NCBI GenBank assembly: GCA_002841605.1
Contig: PHAF01000001.1
Span: 1 to 41,207 of the forward strand
Direction: 5' to 3'
DNA: 41,207 nucleotides
Source of the DNA: Firmicutes bacterium HGW-Firmicutes-10
GTDB taxonomy: Bacteria; Bacillota_I; Bacilli_A; Erysipelotrichales; Erysipelotrichaceae
Shown: piece after piece, positions 14,574 to 23,085 of the stretch
Position numbering within the stretch: position 1 is the stretch's first letter
Layout of the letters: each line of letters opens with the position of its first letter
Translations under genes and position numbers: made by a program
The notes under the pieces: generated by a model
What the model was told of the DNA's origin: nothing
The model's input: only the letters and a program-made list of their open reading frames with translations
Databases searched by the model: none

Positions 14574-15332
14574 ATGAAACTGTTTATTGAAAAGGATTAT
14601 AATGCATTAAGCAAGAAAACAGCGGAGCTTGTGGTCAATGCTGTTTTAGAAAAGCCAAATCTGATTTTTTGTTTGCCTGCCGGTGGATCACCGATCGGAA
14701 TGTATCAATGTCTGGTGGAAATGTATAATAACAATGAAGTCTCATTTAAAGATATGATCACCTATGACATGGATGAGTATGTCGGAATATCAGCCGATAA
14801 CGAAAACAGTTATGCCTTTTTTATGCAAAAGCATTTCCTGAAATTCGTGGATGTTAAAAATGAAAATGTCTTTTATCCCGACGGGCTTGCGGAAGATCTT
14901 GCTAAAATGTGTGAGGATTATAGTGAGCAGATATTCGCTAAAGGCGGATTGGATCTGGCAATTACCGGAATCGGATCCAATGGGCATATCGCATTCAATG
15001 AACCTGGGGAAAAACTGATTGCCAGAACGCATGTGGTCGAGCTCGATGAAACGACAATTAAAAACAATGCCCGTTTCTTCGATGGAAACTTGGATTTGGT
15101 TCCCAGACAAGCCATTTCGATCGGTATGGAAGATATCATGAAGAGCAAACTTTTCTTAGTGGTTGCCAGTGGTAAACACAAAGCAGAACTTATCAAAAGA
15201 ACATTTGAAAACACGGATATTGATCCGATGTGGCCGGTATCTTTCTTACGTTTGCACCCCAATTGCATCTTTATCATCGATGAAGATGCGGCATCCTTAA
15301 CAGACTTTCAAATATTAAAGAAATACATGTAA
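14574..15332 (+). CDS. nagB: Glucosamine-6-phosphate deaminase
   Basis: NagB converts glucosamine-6-phosphate to fructose-6-phosphate and ammonia, feeding amino sugars into glycolysis. The 252 residues fit the short, usually non-allosteric Gram-positive form. The phosphate loop LPAGGSPIGMY starts at 34. The general base Asp67 lies in DMDEYVG, and GIGSNGHIAFNEPG (132-145) holds His138 and Glu143 of the ring-opening relay; the Asn in SNGH is normal for Gram-positive enzymes. GGAGAG precedes the ATG. There is no nagA or PTS gene next to it. The short terminator downstream is shared with the convergent gene. Confidence 0.95.
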   Translation: MKLFIEKDYNALSKKTAELVVNAVLEKPNLIFCLPAGGSPIGMYQCLVEMYNNNEVSFKDMITYDMDEYVGISADNENSYAFFMQKHFLKFVDVKNENVFYPDGLAEDLAKMCEDYSEQIFAKGGLDLAITGIGSNGHIAFNEPGEKLIARTHVVELDETTIKNNARFFDGNLDLVPRQAISIGMEDIMKSKLFLVVASGKHKAELIKRTFENTDIDPMWPVSFLRLHPNCIFIIDEDAASLTDFQILKKYM

Positions 15333-15333
15333 A

Positions 15334-15356
15334 AAATCCCGATCGGGATTTCTTTT
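15334..15356. terminator. Terminator between nagB and the convergent gene
   Basis: AAATCCC-GATC-GGGATTT hairpin followed by CTTTTT on +, and preceded by A residues that give a U-run on -. Confidence 0.85.
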
Positions 15357-16435
15357 TAGTCAATCAGACTCAAATTTTCGGTTAGTTTTTCTGCGATATC
15401 GAGCAGCAGATCTTTATCCTTCAATCCGTCAATAAACCGCTGAGGGATCGAAGACAATCCGACTTGTGCACCGATCAACGCACCTGTCAACATTGCTCGC
15501 ACCTGATTTTGACCTCCACCGTTGATCGCATGCAAAACACCGGATTCAAAATCAATATCAAATCGTGCAGCCAGATAATAAGCGGCCGGTAACATATGAT
15601 AGATAGCACAGGGCATTCCGTATACCAAAGAAGCTTTCCAGGCGGGTTCAATGATGATCGAAGGATCTTTAGCGGCCATGGCCATATAAGAGGGTGAAAG
15701 CAAGGCATCCGGAGATGCGAACAGTCCGGCATTGGAAGGTGCAGGTTCTCCTTTTTTCGGTGCCTGAAGGTTTCCGGTTGTGACCGCATGAAAAGGGATT
15801 TCTTTTTTATGAACTTTTCTCATCAGCTTGCCGCTAAGGTTCTCATCCAGTTTGTGCCCACGGATCAACATCGCCAATACTAAATTGTAGGCCACCGATA
15901 ATGAACCTACGATATCATCAGCCTGCGTCAACGCCGTGTTTGAAGCAACGATGTGACTTAGTTTATTCAAATCAGCGGCAAAATATATGGCCATGGGGAT
16001 ATTTCGCTCAAGTGACTCGGTCGTGTCACTGTTACTTGCGACTTGACTCCAAGGTAAATCCTCGATGATCCGCTTTTGATATAAGTGTCGCATGACCTGG
16101 CTTGTATAACCGCCTTTGCCACCCATCGGCGTTCCGTCGAGATGAGGCAGGATTTCTTTATCGATCATTTCTTCAAACGTATTCTGATCATATCCTTTTT
16201 GTCTAATCAAATATTCGGCCATCTTTTGAATGATCCATCCTTGCTGAGAAAGTTCCCCTGGTTTTAGTCCGGCATGGTATCGATCCGGTTGAGGGTTTGT
16301 GTAATCATCAATCCATTCACCGTATTTTTCTTTTAATTCATTCAAATCATAGAACCAATGAGGCCCAACTCCTAATGCTTCACCGATCAAAGCACCGATG
16401 AACGCTCCTTGAGCTCTGTCTTTAATATTTGTCAT
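15356..16435 (-). CDS. ADP-ribosylglycohydrolase-fold protein with altered metal site
   Basis: The 359 residues have the all-helical ADP-ribosylglycohydrolase/DraG layout: an N-terminal GAFIGALIGEALGVGPHW helix and a C-terminal Gly-rich helix (about 310-330). Active enzymes carry TDDT/GDALG and GGDTDT-type motifs that bind two Mg ions. Here the C-terminal motif reads NGGGQNQVRA, without the aspartates, as in the J1-crystallin-like branch of the family, so hydrolase activity is doubtful. The start at 16435 was chosen over an ATG 48 bases upstream because AAGGAG lies eight bases before it. Substrate and role are unknown; it stands alone, convergent with nagB. Confidence 0.85.
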   Translation of the reverse strand: MTNIKDRAQGAFIGALIGEALGVGPHWFYDLNELKEKYGEWIDDYTNPQPDRYHAGLKPGELSQQGWIIQKMAEYLIRQKGYDQNTFEEMIDKEILPHLDGTPMGGKGGYTSQVMRHLYQKRIIEDLPWSQVASNSDTTESLERNIPMAIYFAADLNKLSHIVASNTALTQADDIVGSLSVAYNLVLAMLIRGHKLDENLSGKLMRKVHKKEIPFHAVTTGNLQAPKKGEPAPSNAGLFASPDALLSPSYMAMAAKDPSIIIEPAWKASLVYGMPCAIYHMLPAAYYLAARFDIDFESGVLHAINGGGQNQVRAMLTGALIGAQVGLSSIPQRFIDGLKDKDLLLDIAEKLTENLSLID

Positions 16436-16590
16436 GGTAAGTCTCCTTTGTTTAAATGTACGACAACCAAATGTTTCCATCAAGTGATATGAATATTGCT
16501 AATTAGACTGGATCGGCTGTTGACATATATCTAAATCATAGATGGAATTTATAATTAATGATAAGATATCATTAAGAACTATATTAAGGA

Positions 16591-18360
16591 TTGTCAAACA
16601 GAAAGAAGACGATACCAACGAAAACACAACGAAAAGCAAAGTTGATGACTCAAGTGCTGGATCTTTTTAGTCATCACTTCACATTCCTTATTATTACTGT
16701 AAGTATCATCATTTCGTTTGGCGTACTAGTCATAGTGCCATTATTTACTTATGGTTTTGAAATAGCTCTATCAACCTCCGGGTTAAGTTATCTGTCGCTG
16801 TCAAATCTGCTTCGCTTTGTGATAAATCCGATTTCGCTGCTCTTTATATTTTTTGTCCTCTTGATTCTCAGTATTTTCATCGTATTTACAGACAATTTTC
16901 TTAAAGAATTTTTCTACTACAGATATCACCACCTCAACCTAAAGAAATCAAGTTTGATCCTCTCTAGTTTGAAACTCACTTTTCAATCATTTGCCACTCT
17001 GCGAATTAAATATATAATGTCTGTCTGGATATTGATGGTATCCTTTAACTTGCCTTTTTTGATTTTTACTACCCGATATGATCCGATGATGCGATACATC
17101 GCATCATCTAGTTCGCAAATTTTGATTTGGCTTATTATATTCGGAATATACACTTTATGCATTATGGTAGTGAACCGAAACGATTGGAAGATCTTAAGAA
17201 AGCATTTGATTTGGAATATAAACCAAGGCTTGTTATTGCTTTTTATGTACATCATAACCTTAATTATCGCAATACTAATGGTTTCATTTCTTATCCCTCA
17301 AATGATAGCTGTTGCCGCATTTATGTCGGCATTAGATCGGATAAATCAGGGATTTACCGTCTTTCTGTTTATCGTAAGTACACTTTTTCACTATGCAGTC
17401 TATATGGTTTTCTCTTCATCTACTTTGATTAAAGATGAAGCAGAAATTACCGAACAATTTGTCATTAAAAAGGAAAGCTTTTTCCGCTCGCCGATACACA
17501 AGTTAATGCTGGTAATGCTTCTTGTTTTGTTTGTATTTGATATTTATCTTTATCTTGGTATCATCCGTAATGGCTCAATGCTTCAAACGGTTCAATTTGA
17601 TCAAATCACCATAACTTCTCATCGCGGTTATTCGTACAGTTACCCGGAAAACACGCTTGTTGCTATTCAACGAGCTATCGAAGTATATACAGATTATGTT
17701 GAAGTGGACGTTCGCATCACCCAAGACAATGAGTTTGTATTATTGCATGATGACAATCTGATGCGCACCACAGGACTGAATAAGTCGGTTAGAAGTCTTC
17801 CGCTACAAACAATACAAAGTTTAGATGCGGGGAAATGGCTAAATCCGAAATTTGCGGGAACGAGAATCCCGACGTTAAGAGAAACTCTTGAATTTACAAA
17901 AGGGAAGGTAGGCGTCAATCTTGACCTCAAACTAACTGAGAGTCAATCGTATGTAATTCCGGATTTAGTCGCAATCATTGATGAGTTTGAAATGCAGTAT
18001 CAGGTCTTGCTTACATCCACTTGCCTGACTTGTCTGGAAATGGTGAAAGAGATTAATCCAAACATACAAACGGGCTATATCACATATCGTATAACACCGG
18101 TCTTACTGGCAAATCCTTCGATCGATGTCATCAGCATGAAGTCATCCTTTGTAACACAATCCATTGTAAGTCAAGTACATGGTGCCAATAAAAAAATCCT
18201 TGTGTGGACTGTCAACTCCAGATCAGAGATTGAGCGCATGAGTCGTTTAGGGGTGAATAACATCATCACTGATCGCCCGTTTTACGCAAAGGAAGTTATT
18301 TTCAAATTGACCGCAGACCGATTCATTGTGACTTTACTAAAAGTCATCTTGAACTCTTAG
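16591..18360 (+). CDS. Membrane glycerophosphodiester phosphodiesterase
   Basis: The protein combines an N-terminal membrane domain (about 1-335, six or more hydrophobic helices, GDPDPase_memb type) with a C-terminal GDPD catalytic domain (about 340-580), as in lipoteichoic-acid or phospholipid headgroup-releasing enzymes of Gram-positives. The catalytic motif HRGYSYSYPENT begins at His344. The metal ligands follow in VEVDVRI, and LLHDD gives the second His. The domain ends NIITDRP, also typical. The start is uncertain: TTG at 16591 is the first possible codon after an in-frame TAA, but AAGGA directly abuts it. An ATG at 16645 has no good ribosome site. About 589 residues from the TTG. Confidence 0.9.
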   Translation: MSNRKKTIPTKTQRKAKLMTQVLDLFSHHFTFLIITVSIIISFGVLVIVPLFTYGFEIALSTSGLSYLSLSNLLRFVINPISLLFIFFVLLILSIFIVFTDNFLKEFFYYRYHHLNLKKSSLILSSLKLTFQSFATLRIKYIMSVWILMVSFNLPFLIFTTRYDPMMRYIASSSSQILIWLIIFGIYTLCIMVVNRNDWKILRKHLIWNINQGLLLLFMYIITLIIAILMVSFLIPQMIAVAAFMSALDRINQGFTVFLFIVSTLFHYAVYMVFSSSTLIKDEAEITEQFVIKKESFFRSPIHKLMLVMLLVLFVFDIYLYLGIIRNGSMLQTVQFDQITITSHRGYSYSYPENTLVAIQRAIEVYTDYVEVDVRITQDNEFVLLHDDNLMRTTGLNKSVRSLPLQTIQSLDAGKWLNPKFAGTRIPTLRETLEFTKGKVGVNLDLKLTESQSYVIPDLVAIIDEFEMQYQVLLTSTCLTCLEMVKEINPNIQTGYITYRITPVLLANPSIDVISMKSSFVTQSIVSQVHGANKKILVWTVNSRSEIERMSRLGVNNIITDRPFYAKEVIFKLTADRFIVTLLKVILNS

Positions 18361-18415
18361 GGGAATATCGGTGGCGCTTATAGTCATTACCGACAACTTC
18401 GTCGTAGTTACAATG

Positions 18416-18441
18416 AAGACCGCTTTTCAGCGATCTTTATT
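18416..18441 (+). terminator. Imperfect terminator-like hairpin
   Basis: AAGACCGCT-TTTC-AGCGATCTT with one mismatch, followed by TATT. The T-run is weak. It lies in the 263-base gap between the phosphodiesterase and the decarboxylase-like gene, where I see no other feature. Confidence 0.5.
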
Positions 18442-18623
18442 GCACAATAATTGCATATCAGTAACACAGACATTCATGATTATTGAATTTTCTTCTCATA
18501 CAATCTATACTTGAATCACGTTCAGTGAAGAAAACATTTTTGTCATCAGAGAGCAAGTATAGGTATAGAATCTTTAAAAATGCGCAACATACTCTAACAA
18601 AGATATCAAAAGGGGAAGTATTT

Positions 18624-19370
18624 ATGAGTAAATATAAGTTTATAAAAAAAGTGGAAGAGATGATAAAAACAGAAGATATAGCAACATTGAGGTTGATCGG
18701 CCCACTTCTCAGATATGTGCCAGGAAAATTCCAAGCCAAAGCAATGGAGAATTCAAGTAAGGATAATCCATACTTAGGTTTTGTTGTGGAACCATACAGT
18801 ACTTTTCTGTTTTATGAGTTAATTGATTTGGATTGGGCTAGAAGATTGATCCCCGATGGGTTTGAGTTAGAGAAAACTAAGGTTTTTAGCGATGGACAAC
18901 CCAAATACTACATAGCTTTTGCATCTTTTAATGTGAAGACATCCGCCTTTGCCGGCACCAGATTGGAAGTTAATATAATTGCCAGAAGTAAGAAAACAGG
19001 GCTAATCAGCTGGATCATTGTCGATTATGATACCAATACCCTGAGTCATGATGCTCTTAAGGGAGTTATAGACAGTACGACTAAGCAAGCGGTATTTACC
19101 ACCGATTATGAAGGCAATATCATCGTGGATATATCCAATTCTGAGAAAAACAGAGCATTGATTTTTGATTTGGACAGTAATGGTGCTGAATATAAAACGG
19201 TTGAAAAAAGTTTCTGGCTTGAGGGGAATTTATCCGTAGGATATGGCAGAGAAATATCAAAAAACTCTCCCGCTGCTTTTGCGATGAAGTTTGACCCGAG
19301 GGAAGTTGAGAAAGCCTGCAGGGTAGATGTGAATAAGATTAATTCAATTGAGAATACCTGGTATCCGTGA
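18624..19370 (+). CDS. Acetoacetate-decarboxylase-like protein, cut by an in-frame TGA
   Basis: The 248 residues up to TGA 19368 look like the ADC-like beta-barrel fold: LDWARRLIPDGFELEKTKVF, a G-x-P(K)YYIAFASF strand and a later AGTRLEVNIIA. This is the pattern of acetoacetate decarboxylase and DUF2071-type proteins. I do not see a clear catalytic lysine and cannot claim activity. The ATG at 18624 has AGGGGAAG seven bases upstream; an in-frame ATG at 18483 has none. The frame continues past the TGA for 83 more codons without a ribosome site or a plausible new start, so gene and remainder were probably one. The stop splits the chain just after ENTWYP. Function unknown. Confidence 0.6.
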   Translation: MSKYKFIKKVEEMIKTEDIATLRLIGPLLRYVPGKFQAKAMENSSKDNPYLGFVVEPYSTFLFYELIDLDWARRLIPDGFELEKTKVFSDGQPKYYIAFASFNVKTSAFAGTRLEVNIIARSKKTGLISWIIVDYDTNTLSHDALKGVIDSTTKQAVFTTDYEGNIIVDISNSEKNRALIFDLDSNGAEYKTVEKSFWLEGNLSVGYGREISKNSPAAFAMKFDPREVEKACRVDVNKINSIENTWYP

Positions 19371-19622
19371 TTGTTTAACAATCAAGTAGATGAAGCTTTG
19401 TATTTTCCATTTGCTCAGCACTATTTGTCAGATAGCCCGGGTAATTACAGCGAGCATGATCATGTGGATGAAATGATTGAGGAATATCGAAATCTTGATT
19501 TGGATAATATACCTCCTTACTCTGTAGAATCTCTGAGAAAAATGATGAAAATGGGTTTAGTAAGCAACTCAATCGTTATAACAATACTACTGTTAATCAT
19601 ACTGGTATTGTTGATAAATTGA
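19371..19622 (+). pseudogene. In-frame C-terminal remainder of the decarboxylase-like gene
   Basis: This segment follows the TGA directly and stays in the same frame. It encodes 83 residues, LFNNQVDEALYFPFAQHYLSDSP and on, ending with a hydrophobic tail (about 63-83) that would be a C-terminal membrane anchor. A separate gene would need TTG at 19371 with no ribosome site before it. I take it as the lost or readthrough-dependent end of the preceding gene. TGA is a normal stop in other genes here, so it is not simply recoded as Trp. Confidence 0.6.
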
Positions 19623-19674
19623 GCAACTTAGAGGTTAATGCATTTTAGCTGAATAATTTGATATAGAACAAAAG

Positions 19675-19697
19675 ATGAACCAAAGGTTCATTTTTTT
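19675..19697 (+). terminator. Terminator downstream of the decarboxylase-like locus
   Basis: ATGAACC-AAA-GGTTCAT hairpin followed by TTTTTT (19692-19697). The remaining 170 bases up to the lplA promoter show no gene I can support. Confidence 0.88.
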
Positions 19698-19870
19698 GAG
19701 TTAGAAAATACGATTTTACATATGATGTCTGAAATGATGCGTTTGCAGGGCGTTCATAATGATTCAAATACAGATTCGATAAAGCATGGCATCGGATAAA
19801 TTTCTCTAATCGTGTCACCGAAATGCATGAATTAAACGATTTTATGAAATCGTTCACTAGTTCATATCGG

Positions 19871-19899
19871 TTGACCTTTCACAAGTCAAAGCATAGGAT
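19871..19899 (+). promoter_or_regulatory. Promoter of lplA-pdhABCD
   Basis: TTGACC (19871-19876), a 17-base spacer, then TAGGAT (19894-19899). TTGAC and GTCAA (19871-19875, 19885-19889) form an inverted repeat over the -35. The leader would be only about 15 bases, leaving the ribosome site at its 5' end. Confidence 0.6.
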
Positions 19900-19919
19900 A
19901 GAGATGAGGAGTGAGATAA

Positions 19920-20906
19920 ATGCGCTATTTGATCAACAAATCAACAAATCCTTATTTCAATTTGGCATTGGACGAATATGCATTGAAGCACATAAACCTT
20001 GATGAAGATTTCTTCTTTTTGTGGCGAAATGAACCTTCGGTCATCATTGGCAAAAACCAAAACACGGTAGAAGAGATAAATCAGGCGTTTGTTGATAAGA
20101 ATAGTATAAAAGTCGCTCGACGAGTTTCCGGAGGGGGAGCTGTTTATCATGATTTAGGTAATTTAAACTTTACTTTTATCATCAACGTTGATGATCCAGG
20201 TGAAGTTAATTATAAAAAGTATGTTCAGCCGGTCATTGATGCTCTACAGGAAATGGGTGTCAAAGCAGAGGCTTCTGGCCGAAACGATATTCTGATTAAC
20301 GGTTTAAAAATCTCAGGAAATGCTCAACGCATGGCCAATAAAAAGCTGATGCACCATGGAACATTGCTTTATGACGTAAATATTGAAGATTTGGTACAAG
20401 CATTGCATGTCACTCCAGATAAATATATATCGAAAGGTGTAAAGTCGGTTCGCTCTAGAGTTACTAATATCAAGGAGCATCTACCCGACAGTACCGATAT
20501 ATTCGATTTTTGGAACTCATTGCATTTTTTTCTTTCCAACAAAGGCAAAGACAAAGAAATCGTATTGAGTGAGAAAGAAATAGCGAAGATCGAGTTTGAA
20601 GCAGTGAACCGATTTGCGACATGGGATTGGATCTATGGCAAATCCCCAGAGTTTAACTTTGTGAATAAGAAACGCTTTAAAGGCGGTAACCTTGAGATTA
20701 AAGCAGATGTCAGACATGGACATATTCAGTCCATTCATTTTAGCGGAGATTACTTGGGTTTAAATGATGTAAATGTTATTGAAGAAAGATTAAGAAATGT
20801 GCGTTTCCTTCGGGTAGATGTCGAACATATATTAAGTGATTATGATTTGAGCATGTATTTTAACGATATTTCCAAAGAAGAATTTTTATCATTGATGTTT
20901 GATTAG
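19920..20906 (+). CDS. lplA: Lipoate-protein ligase A
   Basis: LplA activates free lipoate with ATP and attaches it to the lipoyl lysine of E2 subunits such as the one encoded by pdhC downstream. The 328 residues contain the biotin/lipoate ligase domain. The signature RRVSGGGAVYHDLGN starts at 67, and the catalytic Lys130 is in GLKISGNAQ. The small C-terminal domain (about 250-328) typical of full-length ligases is present. GATGAGGAGTGAG precedes the ATG. The gene is 62 bases upstream of pdhA with no terminator between, so it is likely the first gene of the PDH operon. No lipoate-synthesis genes are in the window, so the pathway appears to rely on scavenged lipoate. Confidence 0.95.
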   Translation: MRYLINKSTNPYFNLALDEYALKHINLDEDFFFLWRNEPSVIIGKNQNTVEEINQAFVDKNSIKVARRVSGGGAVYHDLGNLNFTFIINVDDPGEVNYKKYVQPVIDALQEMGVKAEASGRNDILINGLKISGNAQRMANKKLMHHGTLLYDVNIEDLVQALHVTPDKYISKGVKSVRSRVTNIKEHLPDSTDIFDFWNSLHFFLSNKGKDKEIVLSEKEIAKIEFEAVNRFATWDWIYGKSPEFNFVNKKRFKGGNLEIKADVRHGHIQSIHFSGDYLGLNDVNVIEERLRNVRFLRVDVEHILSDYDLSMYFNDISKEEFLSLMFD

Positions 20907-20968
20907 AATCAGTTAAATACAAAATGATTTGAAGTTAAAGACTTTACAGAAAGGAACAGGTATTAGAC

Positions 20969-22084
20969 ATGACAGATGAAAAGAATAATATAATAATCGA
21001 TTTTGCTGCTCATCTTCAATCCGTTGAAGAGAACTATAAGATGATTCAGATCCTAGATGAAAATGGGAAAATCGTTAACAGTGATTTATTGCCAGATTTA
21101 AGTGATGAGCAATTGGTCCAATTGTTTAAAGATATGTTGTGGTCACGAGCTTTAAATGATCGTTGTACAATATTATCCCGTCAAGGACGTTTAGGGTTTT
21201 TCGGACCGACTGCCGGACAAGAGGCCAGTCAATTAGCTAGTTACCTTGCATTTGAAAAGAATGATTTCTTGCTTCCCGGATATCGTGATTTCCCTCAATT
21301 AGTAAAGCATGGATTACCGCTTCACAAAGCTTTCCTATGGAGCAGAGGTCATGTTGAAGGGGGTCAATTCCCTGAAAATCTAAATGCCATTCTTCCTCAA
21401 GTCATTATTGGAGCTCAAATTACTCAGGCTGCCGGTGTGGGTCTTGGTATAAAAAAACGAGGTAAGAAACAAGTGGTCTTTACTTATACGGGAGATGGCG
21501 GTTCTTCTCAAGGGGACTTCTATGAAGGAATGAACTTTGCGGGAGCATTCAAAGCGCCGGTTGTATTCTTCGTTCAAAACAACCAATATGCAATTTCTAC
21601 ACACTGGCGCAAGCAAACTGCCGCAAACACATTAGCTCAAAAAGCTGCCGCTGCAGGTATTCCGGGAGTTCTGGTGGATGGAATGGATCCGCTGGCTGTC
21701 TATGCCGTATCTAAGGCAGCTAGAGATTATGCGCTTGCCGGAAACGGTCCAGTCTTAATCGAAACGTATACTTCCCGGTTTCAACCTCACTCCTTGTCCG
21801 GTGACGATCCGAAATTATATCGTGATGAAGCCAGTTTTGCTGAGTGGGAAGCAAAAGATCCTTTAATTCGTACACGAATTTATCTGACTGAAAAAGGGCT
21901 TTGGGATAAGGACCAAGAAGAAGATCTTATTAAGCAGTTTGATAAAGACATCCTGGAAGAAGTTAAAATAGCAGATAACGCACCGAAGCAAAAAGTTTCT
22001 CAGTTTTTGGAGTTAATGTTTGAAAAGCCGACTCAGATACTGAAAGAGCAAATCGAGTATTATAAAAATAAGGAAGGTGATTGA
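20969..22084 (+). CDS. pdhA: Pyruvate dehydrogenase E1 alpha subunit
   Basis: E1 alpha pairs with E1 beta to bind thiamine diphosphate and decarboxylate pyruvate, passing acetyl to E2. The 371 residues include the ThDP-binding motif starting GDGGSSQGD at 175 and ending at Asn204-Asn205 (NNQYAIS). The phosphorylation-loop region (YRDEASFAEW) resembles Gram-positive PDH. The N-terminal GQEASQLASYLA (about 83-94) is conserved. AGGAA lies before the ATG. The gene abuts pdhB with a 2-base gap. Branched-chain E1 alpha is similar, but the lplA and E2/E3 context and the sequence favour PDH. Confidence 0.93.
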   Translation: MTDEKNNIIIDFAAHLQSVEENYKMIQILDENGKIVNSDLLPDLSDEQLVQLFKDMLWSRALNDRCTILSRQGRLGFFGPTAGQEASQLASYLAFEKNDFLLPGYRDFPQLVKHGLPLHKAFLWSRGHVEGGQFPENLNAILPQVIIGAQITQAAGVGLGIKKRGKKQVVFTYTGDGGSSQGDFYEGMNFAGAFKAPVVFFVQNNQYAISTHWRKQTAANTLAQKAAAAGIPGVLVDGMDPLAVYAVSKAARDYALAGNGPVLIETYTSRFQPHSLSGDDPKLYRDEASFAEWEAKDPLIRTRIYLTEKGLWDKDQEEDLIKQFDKDILEEVKIADNAPKQKVSQFLELMFEKPTQILKEQIEYYKNKEGD

Positions 22085-22086
22085 TC

Positions 22087-23073
22087 ATGGCACAGTTAAC
22101 AATGATTCAAGCAATTACCAATGCACTGGATAATGCCCTTGAAAAAGATGAAAACACGATGATCTTTGGCCAAGATGTCGGTTTAACCGGTGGAGTTTTT
22201 AGAGCAACACAAGGTTTACAAGCCAAATATGGTGAAGAACGTGTGTTTGACACACCATTAGCAGAATCCGGAATCGGAGGTTTGGCGGTCGGCTTGGCAT
22301 TTGAAAACTTCCGGCCGATACCTGAGATTCAGTTTTTTGGTTTTGTTTTTGAAACGATGGATGCCATTGTTGATCAAATGGCACGTACACGTTATCGCAC
22401 CGGAGGTACTCGTACGATGCCAATCACCATTCGCTCACCTTTTGGTGGCGGTGTTCATGCCCCGGAATCTCATTCGGATAGTCTTGAGGGTTTGATGGCT
22501 CAAACTCCAGGTATAAAAGTAGTGATTCCAAGCAATCCGTACGACGCAAAAGGATTATTATTAGCTTCCATTGAAGACAATGATCCTGTCATATTTTTGG
22601 AACACATGAAAATATATCGTATGTCCAAAGAGGAAGTGCCGGAAGAGTACTACACGGTTCCCCTTGGAAAAGCGAAAGTAGTTTTTGAAGGAACAGATGT
22701 AAGTGTCGTCACATATGGATACATGGTCCATGAAGCTGTGAAAGCAGCAAAACTACTTCAAGAGGAAGGTGTTTCGGTTGAAGTCATTGATTTAAGGACT
22801 GTATCACCGATCGATGTTGAGACAATCATTGTTTCGGTTGAAAAGACCGGTCGATTGGTGGTCGTTCAAGAAGCACAACGTCAAGCGGGAGTTGGTGCAG
22901 CAATCATGGCTGAAATAGCAGAACGCAAACGTGCGATTTTGGCATTGAAATCACCCATCGGTCGCGTAAGTGCTCCCGATAGCATTTATCCTTTTATGTT
23001 AGCAGAAAATGACTGGCTACCTGATGCACAAAAGATCATAGACAAAGTAAAAGAAGTTATCCACTTCGATTAA
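22087..23073 (+). CDS. pdhB: Pyruvate dehydrogenase E1 beta subunit
   Basis: The 328-residue partner of PdhA completes the E1 heterotetramer. It has the transketolase pyrimidine-binding domain (about 1-175; VFGQDVG-type start, FDTPLAESGIGGLAVGLA, then RSPFGGGVHAPESHSDS) and the transketolase C-terminal domain (about 195-315). A TTG two codons upstream is open, but ATG 22087 has AAGGTG at the right distance. It starts two bases after the pdhA stop and ends 12 bases before pdhC, so the complex is coordinately translated. Confidence 0.95.
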   Translation: MAQLTMIQAITNALDNALEKDENTMIFGQDVGLTGGVFRATQGLQAKYGEERVFDTPLAESGIGGLAVGLAFENFRPIPEIQFFGFVFETMDAIVDQMARTRYRTGGTRTMPITIRSPFGGGVHAPESHSDSLEGLMAQTPGIKVVIPSNPYDAKGLLLASIEDNDPVIFLEHMKIYRMSKEEVPEEYYTVPLGKAKVVFEGTDVSVVTYGYMVHEAVKAAKLLQEEGVSVEVIDLRTVSPIDVETIIVSVEKTGRLVVVQEAQRQAGVGAAIMAEIAERKRAILALKSPIGRVSAPDSIYPFMLAENDWLPDAQKIIDKVKEVIHFD

Positions 23074-23085
23074 GGAGGTAGAATC

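Noticed and set aside
19368..19370. TGA read as tryptophan (Mollicute-type code)
   Set aside because: Several intact genes here (flotillin-like, psuK, pdhA, pdhC, pdhD) end at TGA in natural places.
19645..19857. 70-codon ORF on the minus strand between the decarboxylase-like locus and lplA
   Set aside because: No ribosome site, no recognisable family, and it overlaps the likely terminator region; composition looks random.
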